From assembly GCA_020687485.1 (NCBI GenBank), contig JAJEQR010000012.1, positions 1-64,000 on the forward strand: a DNA stretch of 64,000 bases, given 5' to 3'. The notes under the pieces were generated by a model. The model searched no databases. It saw nothing but the letters and a program-made list of their open reading frames with translations, and was not told the origin of the DNA. Shown in pieces: positions 28,189 to 36,130 of the stretch. Within the stretch, counting starts at the first letter, position 1. The number at the start of each line of letters is the position of its first letter. The stretch comes from Hominifimenecus microfluidus (lineage in GTDB: Bacteria; Bacillota; Clostridia; Lachnospirales; Lachnospiraceae). Position numbers and translations under genes: made by a program.

Positions 28189-28449
28189 TCAGACCTCCTG
28201 ATAATGCAGAGAACAGATCCGGCCGCTGATCTTCATTGCCTCCCCGGTATAGTAATTAACCATCAGACATTCTCCCGCGATCGTGAGGCGGCAGCGCTTC
28301 CCCTGCACCTGGATCTCATTCTCCCGCAGAGAACGCAGAAACCGGTAATTCTCAATCCGCATCTGATACTGTCCGGTCAGCGTCACAACGGGTGCCTCCA
28401 TCAGCAGGAGCTCCTCCCGGCATCTCCATTCCTGCATATTTCTTTCCAT
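28189..28449 (-). CDS. yqfC: Sporulation protein YqfC (YabP/YqfC family)
   Basis: An 86-residue YabP/YqfC-family protein with the typical core LLLMEAPVVTLTGQYQMRIENYR and IAGECLMVNYYTGEAMKISGRI. It is a sigma-E-dependent sporulation protein in Bacillus, paired with YqfD. I start it at the ATG at 28447-28449, directly after GGGAGGATGCC; a TTG 48 nt upstream also keeps the frame open but has no site. It forms a two-gene unit with yqfD. Confidence 0.88.
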   Translation of the reverse strand: MERNMQEWRCREELLLMEAPVVTLTGQYQMRIENYRFLRSLRENEIQVQGKRCRLTIAGECLMVNYYTGEAMKISGRICSLHYQEV

Positions 28450-28504
28450 GGCATCCTCCCGGAATGCACTTTGTTCCAGTGTATGTCGCGCCGGCAATTA
28501 ATAT

Positions 28505-28535
28505 GAAGAAAGGCGGTATGATTACTCATACCGCC
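28505..28535 (-). terminator. Terminator of rpsU
   Basis: GGCGGTATGA and TCATACCGCC form a perfect 10-bp stem with a four-base loop, followed on the minus strand by TTTCTTC. It lies about 25 nt past the rpsU stop codon and isolates rpsU from yqfC. Confidence 0.85.
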
Positions 28536-28559
28536 ATTACTTTTAATGCTGTACAATAA

Positions 28560-28736
28560 TTAGTTGTACTTTCTCTTTCTTGCAGCTTCGGACTTCTTCT
28601 TGCGTCTTACGCTGGGCTTCTCATAATGCTCTCTCTTACGAATCTCCTGCTGGATGCCGTCCTTCGCACAGTTTCTCTTGAATCTGCGGAGAGCGCTATC
28701 CAACGTTTCGTTCTCTTTAACGATTACGTTTGCCAT
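28560..28736 (-). CDS. rpsU: 30S ribosomal protein S21
   Basis: This 58-residue, highly basic protein begins [20 protein letters not shown] and ends in a Lys/Arg-rich tail ([15 protein letters not shown]), the expected S21 form. S21 binds the small subunit near the anti-SD region and aids initiation. The ATG follows GGGAGG and AGGTG. The gene has a strong promoter (28809-28836) and its own terminator, so it is a single-gene unit between alaS and yqfC. Confidence 0.96.
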   Translation of the reverse strand: MANVIVKENETLDSALRRFKRNCAKDGIQQEIRKREHYEKPSVRRKKKSEAARKRKYN

Positions 28737-28808
28737 AACTCACACCTAACCTCCCTCCAGTTGTAAAATTGTGCAACTGATTGGGTAATAAAATTTAGCA
28801 CGTACTCT

Positions 28809-28836
28809 ATTATACCATAGAATCCTTATTCGTCAA
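28809..28836 (-). promoter_or_regulatory. Strong promoter of rpsU
   Basis: TTGACG (28831-28836) and a perfect TATAAT (28809-28814) lie 16 nt apart on the minus strand, about 75 nt before the rpsU start. Confidence 0.75.
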
Positions 28837-28891
28837 TAGAAAGCTTTGATTTTTTTGCATTTTTTCCCAACCGAAAATCGCATCGATCTTC

Positions 28892-31537
28892 TTAGTGAAT
28901 CTGCTCCTCAATGACCTTTGCTGCCTTCTCCAGCGCATTGTCAATGCCGGCCGGATTCTTGCCGCCTGCCTGAGCCATACCAGGACGGCCGCCGCCGCCA
29001 CCTCCAACCTCGGAGGCAATGGCCTTGATCAGGTTGCCTGCGTGAGCGCCAAGCTTCTGCACACCGTCAGTTGCCATCGTGATCAGATTTACCTTGCCAT
29101 TCAGCTCGGAAGCCAGTACGATAACACCTTCGCCCAGCTTCTCCTTCAGCTGATCGCCCAGGTTGCGGAGCTCGTTCATGTCAACATCCGACAGCTTCAC
29201 AGCCAGAGTCTTCACACCCTTGATCTCCTTCACCTGATTCATCACATCGCCGAGGCTTCCCTTGGCCAGCTTATCCTTCAGCTTCTCATTCTCAGACTGC
29301 AGCACCTTCATCTCTTCCTGCATCTGATGAATTCTCGCTTCCAGGTTCGCCGGTGTGGACTTCGCTGCTGCAGCTGCCGCATGGAACTCCTTCTCCATCT
29401 CGGCATAGTAAGCCAGCAGTCCGGTGGAAGTCAGTGCCTCAATACGGCGTACGCCTGCAGCAACGCCGGTCTCGGACAGAATCTTAAAGCAGCCGATATT
29501 CTCTGTATTCGCTACATGAGTACCACCGCAAAGCTCCGTGGAGAAATCACCCATGGATACGACACGTACTGCATCGCCGTACTTCTCGCCGAACAGAGCC
29601 ATTGCACCGAGTTTCTTCGCCTCATCCAGACTCATAACCTTCGTTACGACCGGAAGAGCCGCGCGGATCTCTTCATTTACGATATCCTCCACTTTCTTCA
29701 GCTCCTCTGCGGAAAGTGCGGAGAAATGCGTGAAGTCAAAGCGCAGACGATCCTTATCATTATAGGAACCTGCCTGCTCGACATGGGTACCCAGAACAGT
29801 ACGCAGAGCCTTCTGCAGCAGGTGGGTTGCGCTGTGGTTTCTTGCGGTAGCCGCTCTCTGCTCCTCGTTGATCTCCAGAGTCACTGCGTCGCCAACATAG
29901 AACATGCCGCTGACAACCTTGCCACGGTGGCCTATTCTTCCGCCCTGCAGCTTGAGGGTTTCATTTACTACAAAGACACCTCCATCCGCATTGCGGATCA
30001 CACCGGTATCGGCTACCTGACCGCCGCTGGTCGCATAGAAAGGAGTCTCCTCCGTGAGGATCGTGCCTCCCTGGCCATCCGTCAGTGCCTCTACAATCTC
30101 TGTTTTTGTAGTAAGAACTATAATTTTCGAATCACAGCGGCTCTTCTCGTAGCCGACGAACTTCGAGGTAATGGAAGGATCAATCGACTGATATACCGTT
30201 ACATCCGCACCCATGTAGTTTGAAGGTTTGCGAGCACCGCGGGCCAGATTTCTCTGATTCTCCATGGCAGTATTAAAGCCGTCCTCATCAATATCGAAGC
30301 CCTTCTCCATCATGATCTCCTTCGTGAGATCCAGCGGGAATCCGTAGGTATCGTACAGCTTGAAGGCATCCTCACCGGAGAGCGTCTTCTCACCGGCATC
30401 CGCCAGCTTCTGCTCCATATCCGCCAGAATACTAAGGCCCTGATCGATGGTCTTGTTGAAGTTCTCTTCCTCCTGATTGATCACACGGTAGATAAACTCC
30501 GCCTTCTCATCCAGCTCCGGATAACCGTCGCGGGATACCTCGATCACCTTCTTACTCAGATCCGCCAGGAACTTGTTCTCGATACCGAGCATACGGCCAT
30601 GGCGGGCTGCCCGGCGCAGCAGACGGCGCAGAACATAGCCGCGGCCTTCATTGCTGGGCATAATGCCGTCGCTTACCATAAAAGTAACGGAACGGATATG
30701 GTCCGTGATCAGACGCAGTGATACATCCTTCTCATGGTCCGCATTGTAGGTCGTGCCTGCCAGGCGGCATACCTCATCCAGCAGTGCACGGATGGTATCT
30801 ACATTGAAAATGGAATCCACATCCTGAACAACAACAGCCAGACGTTCCAGACCCATACCGGTATCAATATTCTTATGGGACAGTTCAACATAGTTACCCT
30901 TGCCATTTCCATCAAACTGCGTAAATACGTTGTTCCAGATCTCCATGTAGCGGTCGCAGTCGCAGCCTACGGTACATCCGGGCTTGCCGCAGCCATAAGC
31001 TTCTCCGCGGTCATAGTAGATCTCCGAGCAGGGACCGCAGGGGCCTGCTCCGTGCTCCCAGAAGTTGTCTTCCTTGCCGAAGCGGAAGATACGCTCCGCC
31101 GGGATGCCCTGCTGCTTGTTCCAGATCTCGAAAGCTTCATCGTCATCCTCGTAGATGGAAGGGTACAGACGGTTGGGATCCAGGCCAACCACCTCGGTGA
31201 GGAATTCCCAAGACCATGCGATGGCTTCCTTCTTAAAGTAGTCGCCGAAGGAGAAGTTACCCAGCATCTCGAAGAATGTGCCGTGACGGGCAGTCTTGCC
31301 TACGTTCTCGATATCGCCGGTACGGATGCACTTCTGGCAAGTTGCCATGCGTGTGCGGGGTGGAATCTCCTGACCGGTGAAATACGGCTTCAGGGGAGCC
31401 ATGCCGGCGGGGATCAGCAGTACACTGTTATCATTGTGAGGAACCAGGGAGTAGCTGCTCTTGCACAGATGTCCCTTGCTCTCAAAAAAGTCCAAAAACA
31501 TTTTGCGTAATTCATTTACGCCATATTTCTTCTGCAC
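28892..31537 (-). CDS. alaS: Alanine--tRNA ligase
   Basis: An 881-residue AlaRS. The class II catalytic core starts with NELRKMFLDFFESKGH and includes KPYFTGQEIPP and a zinc-like cysteine cluster region. The editing domain has HSATHLLQKAL and CGGTHV. The C-terminal DHHA1-type domain ends with a glycine-rich loop (EVGGGGGGRPGMAQAG). It charges tRNA-Ala and removes misacylated Ser or Gly. Translation begins at GTG (31535-31537), eight bases after a consensus AGGAGG. It is monocistronic in appearance, with a structured leader and no clear T-box. Confidence 0.97.
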   Translation of the reverse strand: MQKKYGVNELRKMFLDFFESKGHLCKSSYSLVPHNDNSVLLIPAGMAPLKPYFTGQEIPPRTRMATCQKCIRTGDIENVGKTARHGTFFEMLGNFSFGDYFKKEAIAWSWEFLTEVVGLDPNRLYPSIYEDDDEAFEIWNKQQGIPAERIFRFGKEDNFWEHGAGPCGPCSEIYYDRGEAYGCGKPGCTVGCDCDRYMEIWNNVFTQFDGNGKGNYVELSHKNIDTGMGLERLAVVVQDVDSIFNVDTIRALLDEVCRLAGTTYNADHEKDVSLRLITDHIRSVTFMVSDGIMPSNEGRGYVLRRLLRRAARHGRMLGIENKFLADLSKKVIEVSRDGYPELDEKAEFIYRVINQEEENFNKTIDQGLSILADMEQKLADAGEKTLSGEDAFKLYDTYGFPLDLTKEIMMEKGFDIDEDGFNTAMENQRNLARGARKPSNYMGADVTVYQSIDPSITSKFVGYEKSRCDSKIIVLTTKTEIVEALTDGQGGTILTEETPFYATSGGQVADTGVIRNADGGVFVVNETLKLQGGRIGHRGKVVSGMFYVGDAVTLEINEEQRAATARNHSATHLLQKALRTVLGTHVEQAGSYNDKDRLRFDFTHFSALSAEELKKVEDIVNEEIRAALPVVTKVMSLDEAKKLGAMALFGEKYGDAVRVVSMGDFSTELCGGTHVANTENIGCFKILSETGVAAGVRRIEALTSTGLLAYYAEMEKEFHAAAAAAKSTPANLEARIHQMQEEMKVLQSENEKLKDKLAKGSLGDVMNQVKEIKGVKTLAVKLSDVDMNELRNLGDQLKEKLGEGVIVLASELNGKVNLITMATDGVQKLGAHAGNLIKAIASEVGGGGGGRPGMAQAGGKNPAGIDNALEKAAKVIEEQIH

Positions 31538-31562
31538 GTTTGTGTCCTCCTGTATTTACAAA

Positions 31563-31619
31563 GTAATCGCTCTGAGCCTGCGCCCTGAGTCAATGCTCTG
31601 CGCTGCCCGCAACGATTAC
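31563..31619 (-). other. Structured leader of alaS
   Basis: GTAATCG and CGATTAC enclose a 57-nt segment that can fold further through GC-rich inner arms (GCAGCGC with GCGC). It lies between the alaS promoter and its ribosome binding site. It lacks the T-box antiterminator sequence and any terminator T-tract. It could affect mRNA stability or be a site for autoregulation by AlaRS. Confidence 0.4.
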
Positions 31620-31630
31620 AGCTAACTTTA

Positions 31631-31659
31631 ATATTAACATACCTGTGCTCTGTTCGCAA
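31631..31659 (-). promoter_or_regulatory. Promoter of alaS
   Basis: TTGCGA (31654-31659) and TAATAT (31631-31636) lie 17 nt apart on the minus strand, about 95 nt before the GTG start. Between this promoter and the TetR remnant, 31660-31793 holds nothing I recognise. Confidence 0.5.
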
Positions 31660-31793
31660 GTCCAATTTCTGCGGTTCTGCTTCCATGACTTTTGTATTTC
31701 ACAAACTTTACCCGGGGCTCTGCATACCGCGCGTATTCCGGGTCAGACCGTCCCTGATGACGAGATATATAGTTGATAAATTGCTCTACTTGA

Positions 31794-32156
31794 TCTCGGA
31801 ATAAACATCTTCCATACATTGCCATAAACGCCGAGGAACAAGTATATTTTCAGCTGCTGACCGAGCACCATGACGACTGCACTTTATTTTTCTGCCGCAG
31901 CGATGGCAGCTCCATTGAAACCATACTGCATGAACTAATGGATCGTAAGGCGGAACAAACGGTGGAATTCTTTTCACATATTTATGGAAAAGAGCCAAAT
32001 GCCGATGCGATCCGCCTTTTGATGGGCTCTCAGTTCTGGTACTTTCGCCAGCTGCTGGATCAGCATATGGCGGAAGGCAGAATGCTTACCTGCTTACAGG
32101 AGGTCCTCAATTTCACCAATGCCGGCTGGCGGCAGCTATGTGACAGCCTGAATTAA
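31794..32156 (+). pseudogene. TetR-family regulator, C-terminal remnant
   Basis: An open stretch of about 120 codons whose protein (YFQLLTEHHDDCTLFF, then FFSHIYGKEPNADAIRLLMG and FWYFRQLLDQHMAEG) resembles the ligand-binding C-terminal half of a TetR/AcrR regulator. The N-terminal helix-turn-helix is missing and the frame begins after a stop codon at 31791-31793. No ribosome binding site with a start codon is found near its beginning; the first internal ATG is at 31938. It is the left edge of a plus-strand block of broken transporter genes. The family call is from overall pattern. Confidence 0.55.
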
Positions 32157-32166
32157 ATTAGCACAG

Positions 32167-32193
32167 GAAATGGGCGGTACGGACGCCTATTTC
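32167..32193 (+). terminator. Hairpin terminator after the TetR remnant
   Basis: GAAATGGGCG and CGCCTATTTC pair over 10 positions (one wobble) around a seven-base loop. The T-rich side of the stem and TTAT follow on the plus strand, 10 nt after the TetR stop codon. Confidence 0.5.
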
Positions 32194-32203
32194 TTATGAA
32201 CTA

Positions 32204-32223
32204 CAGTTAGAGGTGGCTAACTG
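32204..32223. promoter_or_regulatory. CAGTTAG-N6-CTAACTG palindrome, candidate operator
   Basis: Perfect 7-bp arms lie around six bases, 12 nt before the ATG of the EcfT remnant. The GTTAG/CTAAC halves recall operator sites of metal-sensing DtxR-type repressors. No -10/-35 pair is obvious beside it and the downstream genes are broken. Confidence 0.4.
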
Positions 32224-32235
32224 AGAGAAGAGTTT

Positions 32236-32487
32236 ATGATGATAGCGTTTGAATTTGCGTTCACAGCGCCGTTTCAGAAGCTGCGGGCGCTGCCGTCGTA
32301 TCTGGAAATTCTGATCGTTCCCATGGCGCTGCGGTTCATCCGCATCGCCGAGACGCTGTCCGCCGAAACACGGAGCATCGACTTAAAGCGCCGCAAGAGC
32401 AACTATCTGTCGCTCCGGTTCGCTGCGTGGGATGTTGTGTTCTGTGTCCTGCTGGCAGCATCGATCGCCGCCGGCCTTATCCTGTGA
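32236..32487 (+). pseudogene. ECF transporter T-component (EcfT/CbiQ), C-terminal remnant
   Basis: The 83-residue reading frame matches the last third of an energy-coupling-factor transmembrane protein: PSYLEILIVPMALRFIRIAETLSAETRSIDLKRRKS resembles the EcfT coupling helix region (RFxP...E...A..RG), followed by one hydrophobic helix (WDVVFCVLLAASIAAGLIL). Upstream helices, an S component and ATPases are absent. It lies 79 nt after the TetR remnant, suggesting that a deletion removed the middle of a TetR-ECF-ABC cluster. A genuine small membrane protein is the less likely alternative. Confidence 0.5.
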
Positions 32488-32539
32488 TCGCTGTCTCTGC
32501 GACGTTCAACTATATTCCATTCAAAAAGGAGTCTTTACC

Positions 32540-34230
32540 ATGAACAAAATCTTTGAACCAAAGCGCTCTGCCACCTCGTGGCTGGTAGAGCTGGCAAAGG
32601 GGCGGTACGGAGAATACGCCCTGAGTGTCCTTGCGGCGCTGCTGGGCGTCGCCTGCTCGCTTATTCCATATTTTATTATCATTCGGATCATTACCGCACT
32701 GGTAAACAACACGGCGGAGCTTTCCAGCAGCCTGACCCTCTGCGCGTGGATGGCAGGCTGCTGGGTGCTGCGCTATGTGCTGCACAGCGTGTCCACGTCC
32801 CTCTCCCACCACGCCACATTTCATGTGCTGGCGCGTATCCGCACACGGCTGCTGGATAAGTTGGCCACGCTGCCCCTGGGTACGGTGCTGGACCATTCCT
32901 CCGGTTCGTATAAGAACATTATCGTAGAGCGCGTGGATTCCATCGAAACCACCCTTGCCCACCTTCTGCCGGAGATGACTGCCAACATCATCGGCGCCCT
33001 GGCGGTGCTGGTGCTGCTGTTCCTCGAGGATTGGCGCATGGGGCTTTCCATGCTGATCATCGTGCCGCTGGGCGTTCTCTACTTTATGTCGATGTTCAGC
33101 GGCTATAACGAGAAATTTCAGCGCACGGTCGCCGCGACAAAGGCGCTGAACGACACAGCTGTGGAATACATCAGCGGCATTGAGGTCATCAAGGCCTTCA
33201 GCCAGTCCAAAACCAGCTACGCAAAGTTTGTCTCTACCGCAAAGGAAGGGGCAGACTGCTTCATCGACTGGATGCGCGGAAGTCTCTTCGGGCAGGTAGC
33301 GGGCATGGCGATATTCCCTTCAACGCTTCTCGGCATTTTGCCGGTGGGCTGTCTTCTCTATATGCACGGCACACTTTCGGCAGAAACTTTTCGTCCCTGT
33401 TCCGTTCCATCGACATCGGCGTAGATAAGGCAAACACAATTCTGAATGTAGAGCCCATGGATATTAACGGAGAAGATCTGTCACCGGAACGGGAGGACAT
33501 TGAACTTCACCATGTAGATTTCTCCTATGGCAGCAAGTCTATCCTGCATGATGTGTCGCTGACGATTCCGGAGAAAACCACCGTGGCCATCGTCGGCCCG
33601 TCCGGCTCCGGCAAGACCACGCTCTGTAATCTTATGGCACGGTTCTGGGATGTGCAGTCAGGCAGCGTGAGCCTCGGCGAACGAGATGTGCGGGAATACA
33701 GCTACGACAGCCTCATCCGCAATTTCTCCTTCGTGTTCCAGCGGGTCTATCTGTTCTCGGACACTATCGTCAACAATATCCGCTTCGGAAAGCCGAATGC
33801 CACTCTTGAAGAGGTAAAAGCCGCTGCGAAGAAAGCACGCTGCTACGACTTTATTATGGCGCTGCCGGAGGGCTTTGACACTGTCATCGGCGAGGGCGGC
33901 GCGACCCTCTCCGGCGGCGAACGCCAGCGCATTTCCATCGCACGGGCGATTATGAAGGACGCTCCTATCATTATTCTTGACGAAGCCACGGCCAACGTAG
34001 ACCCGGAGAACGAGACGGAGCTGATGGAGGCTATCTCGGAACTGACCCATGACAAGACGGTCATTATGATCGCCCACAGACTGAAAACTGTGCGCAATGC
34101 CGACAGAATATTTGTTGTCGATCACGGGGAAATCGTCCAGCAGGGCACCCACGAGGAGCTGGTATCCGTGGATGGGCTTTACCGCTGCTTTGTGATGGAG
34201 CGCAAGCAAGCTGCCGGGTGGAAAGTCTGA
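32540..34230 (+). pseudogene. ABC exporter (permease-ATPase half-transporter) broken by a frameshift
   Basis: The first part (32540-33424) encodes an ABC type 1 membrane domain with helices such as LSVLAALLGVACSLIPYFIII and coupling-helix motifs (YISGIEVIKAFSQS). It shifts frame after GTLSAETF near 33390 and stops at 33424. The second frame, readable from about 33395, carries an intact ATPase: Walker A GPSGSGKTT, Q-loop FVFQRVYLFSD, signature TLSGGERQR, Walker B IIILDEATANVDPE and the H-loop IAHR. From the usual spacing, about 20-25 residues including the last membrane helix also seem lost, so the break looks like a deletion with frameshift. GGAG precedes the ATG at 32540. Siderophore-type (IrtAB/YbtPQ-like) export or import is a guess. 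Confidence 0.75.
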
Positions 34231-34383
34231 TTTCACGCCGTCATCCGGAGCAAATGCCGTCATAGCGTTAATAAACAGAACGCGGTCTGCTAAAACTTTG
34301 TCCATTTCATTGGAATTTCACAAGAATGGAAAAGCAAATAAGGCAAGTATGTGATAAAATACAGACCAAGGGTGGTGAAGCGA

Positions 34384-35196
34384 ATGGGTTACAGAGAGGA
34401 TATGGCTCGATGCCGGAACTATATTGCAGAGCATCTGCAGGAGGAATTGACGCCTGCAGAACTGGCGGAGCAATTCGGGTACTCCTTCTACCATTTCTGC
34501 CACGTGTTTCGAAGTGTTAACGGCATGGCCGTAGCGGAATATCTGCGGGATCGGCGTCTGTGTGCGGCGGCAAGCCAGTTACTGCTCGGAAGCAGCGTTA
34601 CGGAGACTGCGATGGATTCCGGCTTTGATACCGTGTCAGGATTCACCCGCGCTTTCACCCGAAAATTCGGACTTGCACCATCGGTGTATAAAAAGCTGAA
34701 AGGAGCGAAATTTGTTATGAAACCAGAAATAAAAGATTTTCCGGCTTTTACAGCGGTCGGATATGTCCTGAAACCCGAAAGCGAAATTGATATCCGTGAG
34801 AATGGCGCCTACTGGTTAGGGAAAGATTTCTCCGGCGTCAGCAAGGAGGACTACGCAAAACTCAGTGCTGCCGGTCGTGGTGAGGTCGGATTGTGGATGC
34901 ACCCCGAAGGAATGGGCGATGATCTTTATTACTTCTTTGGTCCGGTGGTCGAAAGCAAAAGCTTTGCCCCAGTCGGTATGGAGACCCTGGATATCCCGGA
35001 AGCAGAGTACGCCGTATTCCGGGTTCCCAAAGGGTCGGATGTTTCTGAGCTGCACAAGAATGTAAAAAAGACATGGCGCTTTATTTTCAACGACTGGTTT
35101 GACAACAGCGGATACGTTTTTGATCACACCAAGTTTGATTTTGAATATTACCTGGGGGAAGAAACCTATATCTATGTTCCCATCAAAAAACGCTGA
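34384..35196 (+). CDS. AraC-family regulator with GyrI-like effector domain
   Basis: A 270-residue transcription regulator. The N-terminal AraC DNA-binding domain holds two helix-turn-helix units (TPAELAEQFGYSFYHFCHVFR, then VTETAMDSGFDTVSGFTRAFTRKFG, about residues 25-100). A GyrI-like small-molecule-binding domain follows (about 112-270, VGYVLKPESEID, YFFGPVVES, YAVFRVPKGSDV). This layout fits multidrug or bile-type sensors such as Rob/BltR. The ATG at 34384 is preceded by GGTGGTGAAGCG; an earlier in-frame ATG has no site. It is the only intact gene of the island and probably once controlled the adjacent transporter. Confidence 0.88.
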   Translation: MGYREDMARCRNYIAEHLQEELTPAELAEQFGYSFYHFCHVFRSVNGMAVAEYLRDRRLCAAASQLLLGSSVTETAMDSGFDTVSGFTRAFTRKFGLAPSVYKKLKGAKFVMKPEIKDFPAFTAVGYVLKPESEIDIRENGAYWLGKDFSGVSKEDYAKLSAAGRGEVGLWMHPEGMGDDLYYFFGPVVESKSFAPVGMETLDIPEAEYAVFRVPKGSDVSELHKNVKKTWRFIFNDWFDNSGYVFDHTKFDFEYYLGEETYIYVPIKKR

Positions 35197-35239
35197 TCTC
35201 AAAGAATAAAGCAATAGTATCGGAACCAGACTTGCCCAC

Positions 35240-35283
35240 AAAAAGGCTGTTGACAGTACAAGCGACTATCAGCAGTCTTTTTT
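35240..35283. terminator. Bidirectional terminator between the AraC gene and rnhA
   Basis: AAAAAGGCTGTTGACAGT and ACTATCAGCAGTCTTTTTT form a long, nearly complete stem with A/T-tracts at both ends. It serves the AraC gene (plus, ends 35196) and rnhA (minus, ends 35418). Nothing else was seen in 35284-35417. Confidence 0.85.
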
Positions 35284-35417
35284 CGCATGAATGATGACAT
35301 TTTCCCTTTCGATTGTGCCATGCAGCACTGCATGTCCACAATATCTAATTCCTTCCCACTCATCATACTCTCCCTCGCATCTATTTCCTCGTCCACATAT
35401 AATGGACTCTGTTAAGA

Positions 35418-35894
35418 TTACTTAATCCCTGGATCAAGCTGTAGATTACCTCCATCCGCAGCAGAAGTCGCCAGGCGATCGCAGCGCTCGTTCTCCGGAT
35501 GCCCGGCATGTCCCTTAACCCAGTTCCAGGTGATTTTATGAGGCGCTGCCACAGAAAGAAGGCGCTGCCACAGGTCAATATTCTTGACTTCATTCGGTCG
35601 CCCCTTACGCCAGTTGGCTTTCTGCCAGCCTTCAATCCAGTGTTCATTAAAAGCCTTAATCACATAGGACGAATCCGAATACAGATCAATCTCGCAAGGA
35701 CGGTTCAGAGCCTCCAAGGCCTTAATCACCGCCAGAAGCTCCATACGATTATTCGTCGTGCGCACAAAACCGCCGGAAAGTTCCTTTTCATATACCTTGC
35801 CGGTTCCATCCCGGTACTGAATCACTGCGCCATATCCGCCCGGACCATCCGGATTTCCACGCGCCGCACCATCTGTAAATACTTTCACGTACAT
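35418..35894 (-). CDS. rnhA: Ribonuclease HI
   Basis: This 158-residue RNase HI cleaves the RNA of RNA-DNA hybrids. The catalytic carboxylates lie in VFTDGAARGNPG-type FTDGAARGNPD (Asp about 7), NNRMELLAVIKAL (Glu), DLYSDSSYVIKAF (Asp) and the C-terminal NERCDRLA (Asp). The basic substrate-handle region (HWIEGWQKANWRKG) is present. I start it at the ATG at 35892-35894, preceded by AGGAG; the frame is open 177 nt further upstream but that part shows no coding character and runs into the inverted repeat beyond spoIVA. Confidence 0.96.
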   Translation of the reverse strand: MYVKVFTDGAARGNPDGPGGYGAVIQYRDGTGKVYEKELSGGFVRTTNNRMELLAVIKALEALNRPCEIDLYSDSSYVIKAFNEHWIEGWQKANWRKGRPNEVKNIDLWQRLLSVAAPHKITWNWVKGHAGHPENERCDRLATSAADGGNLQLDPGIK

Positions 35895-36023
35895 AATATT
35901 TCTCCTGATTTTTTCAAAATTATCTAAAATTTCCAAGGATATTCTATCATAAATCAAAGGAGAATGTAAACATAGGGGGAAGCAGAAAACACAATAAGTG
36001 CCTTTTGGCTTCAGGCGTGGCGA

Positions 36024-36130
36024 AAAATCGAGCGTTCCCTTCTGTACCCCGGAAGAAGCGATGGCAGGCACCGTTTGATGTATGGGATGCCATCGTCCTT
36101 CCGGGTCAGGAAAGAATAACGCTCGATTTT
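36024..36130. repeat. Long imperfect inverted repeat at the spoIVA stop codon
   Basis: Two arms of about 43 nt can pair across about 107 nt: AAAATCGAGCGTT matches AACGCTCGATTTT exactly. CCCGGAAG and CTTCCGGG pair again, and the inner CGATGGCA and TGCCATCG pair around the loop, with an internal bulge of about 10-12 nt between. One end coincides with the spoIVA stop codon and on the minus strand the structure ends in TTTTT, so it could act as a large terminator. Its size also suits a MITE-like or palindromic repeat element or a small structured RNA. Confidence 0.75.

Noticed and set aside
28895..30223. A 442-codon plus-strand open frame
   Set aside because: It lies fully antisense to alaS, is rich in Leu/His/Cys as expected for a shadow of a coding strand, and has no start site or family match.
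31634..31825. A 63-codon minus-strand open frame between alaS and the TetR remnant
   Set aside because: It has no ribosome binding site, no recognisable domain, overlaps the alaS promoter and shows no coding-like pattern; it may only be leftover sequence at the island edge.
34231..34383. Promoter before the AraC gene
   Set aside because: A TAAAAT-like -10 is visible near 34353 but no -35 at proper distance; evidence is too thin to annotate.
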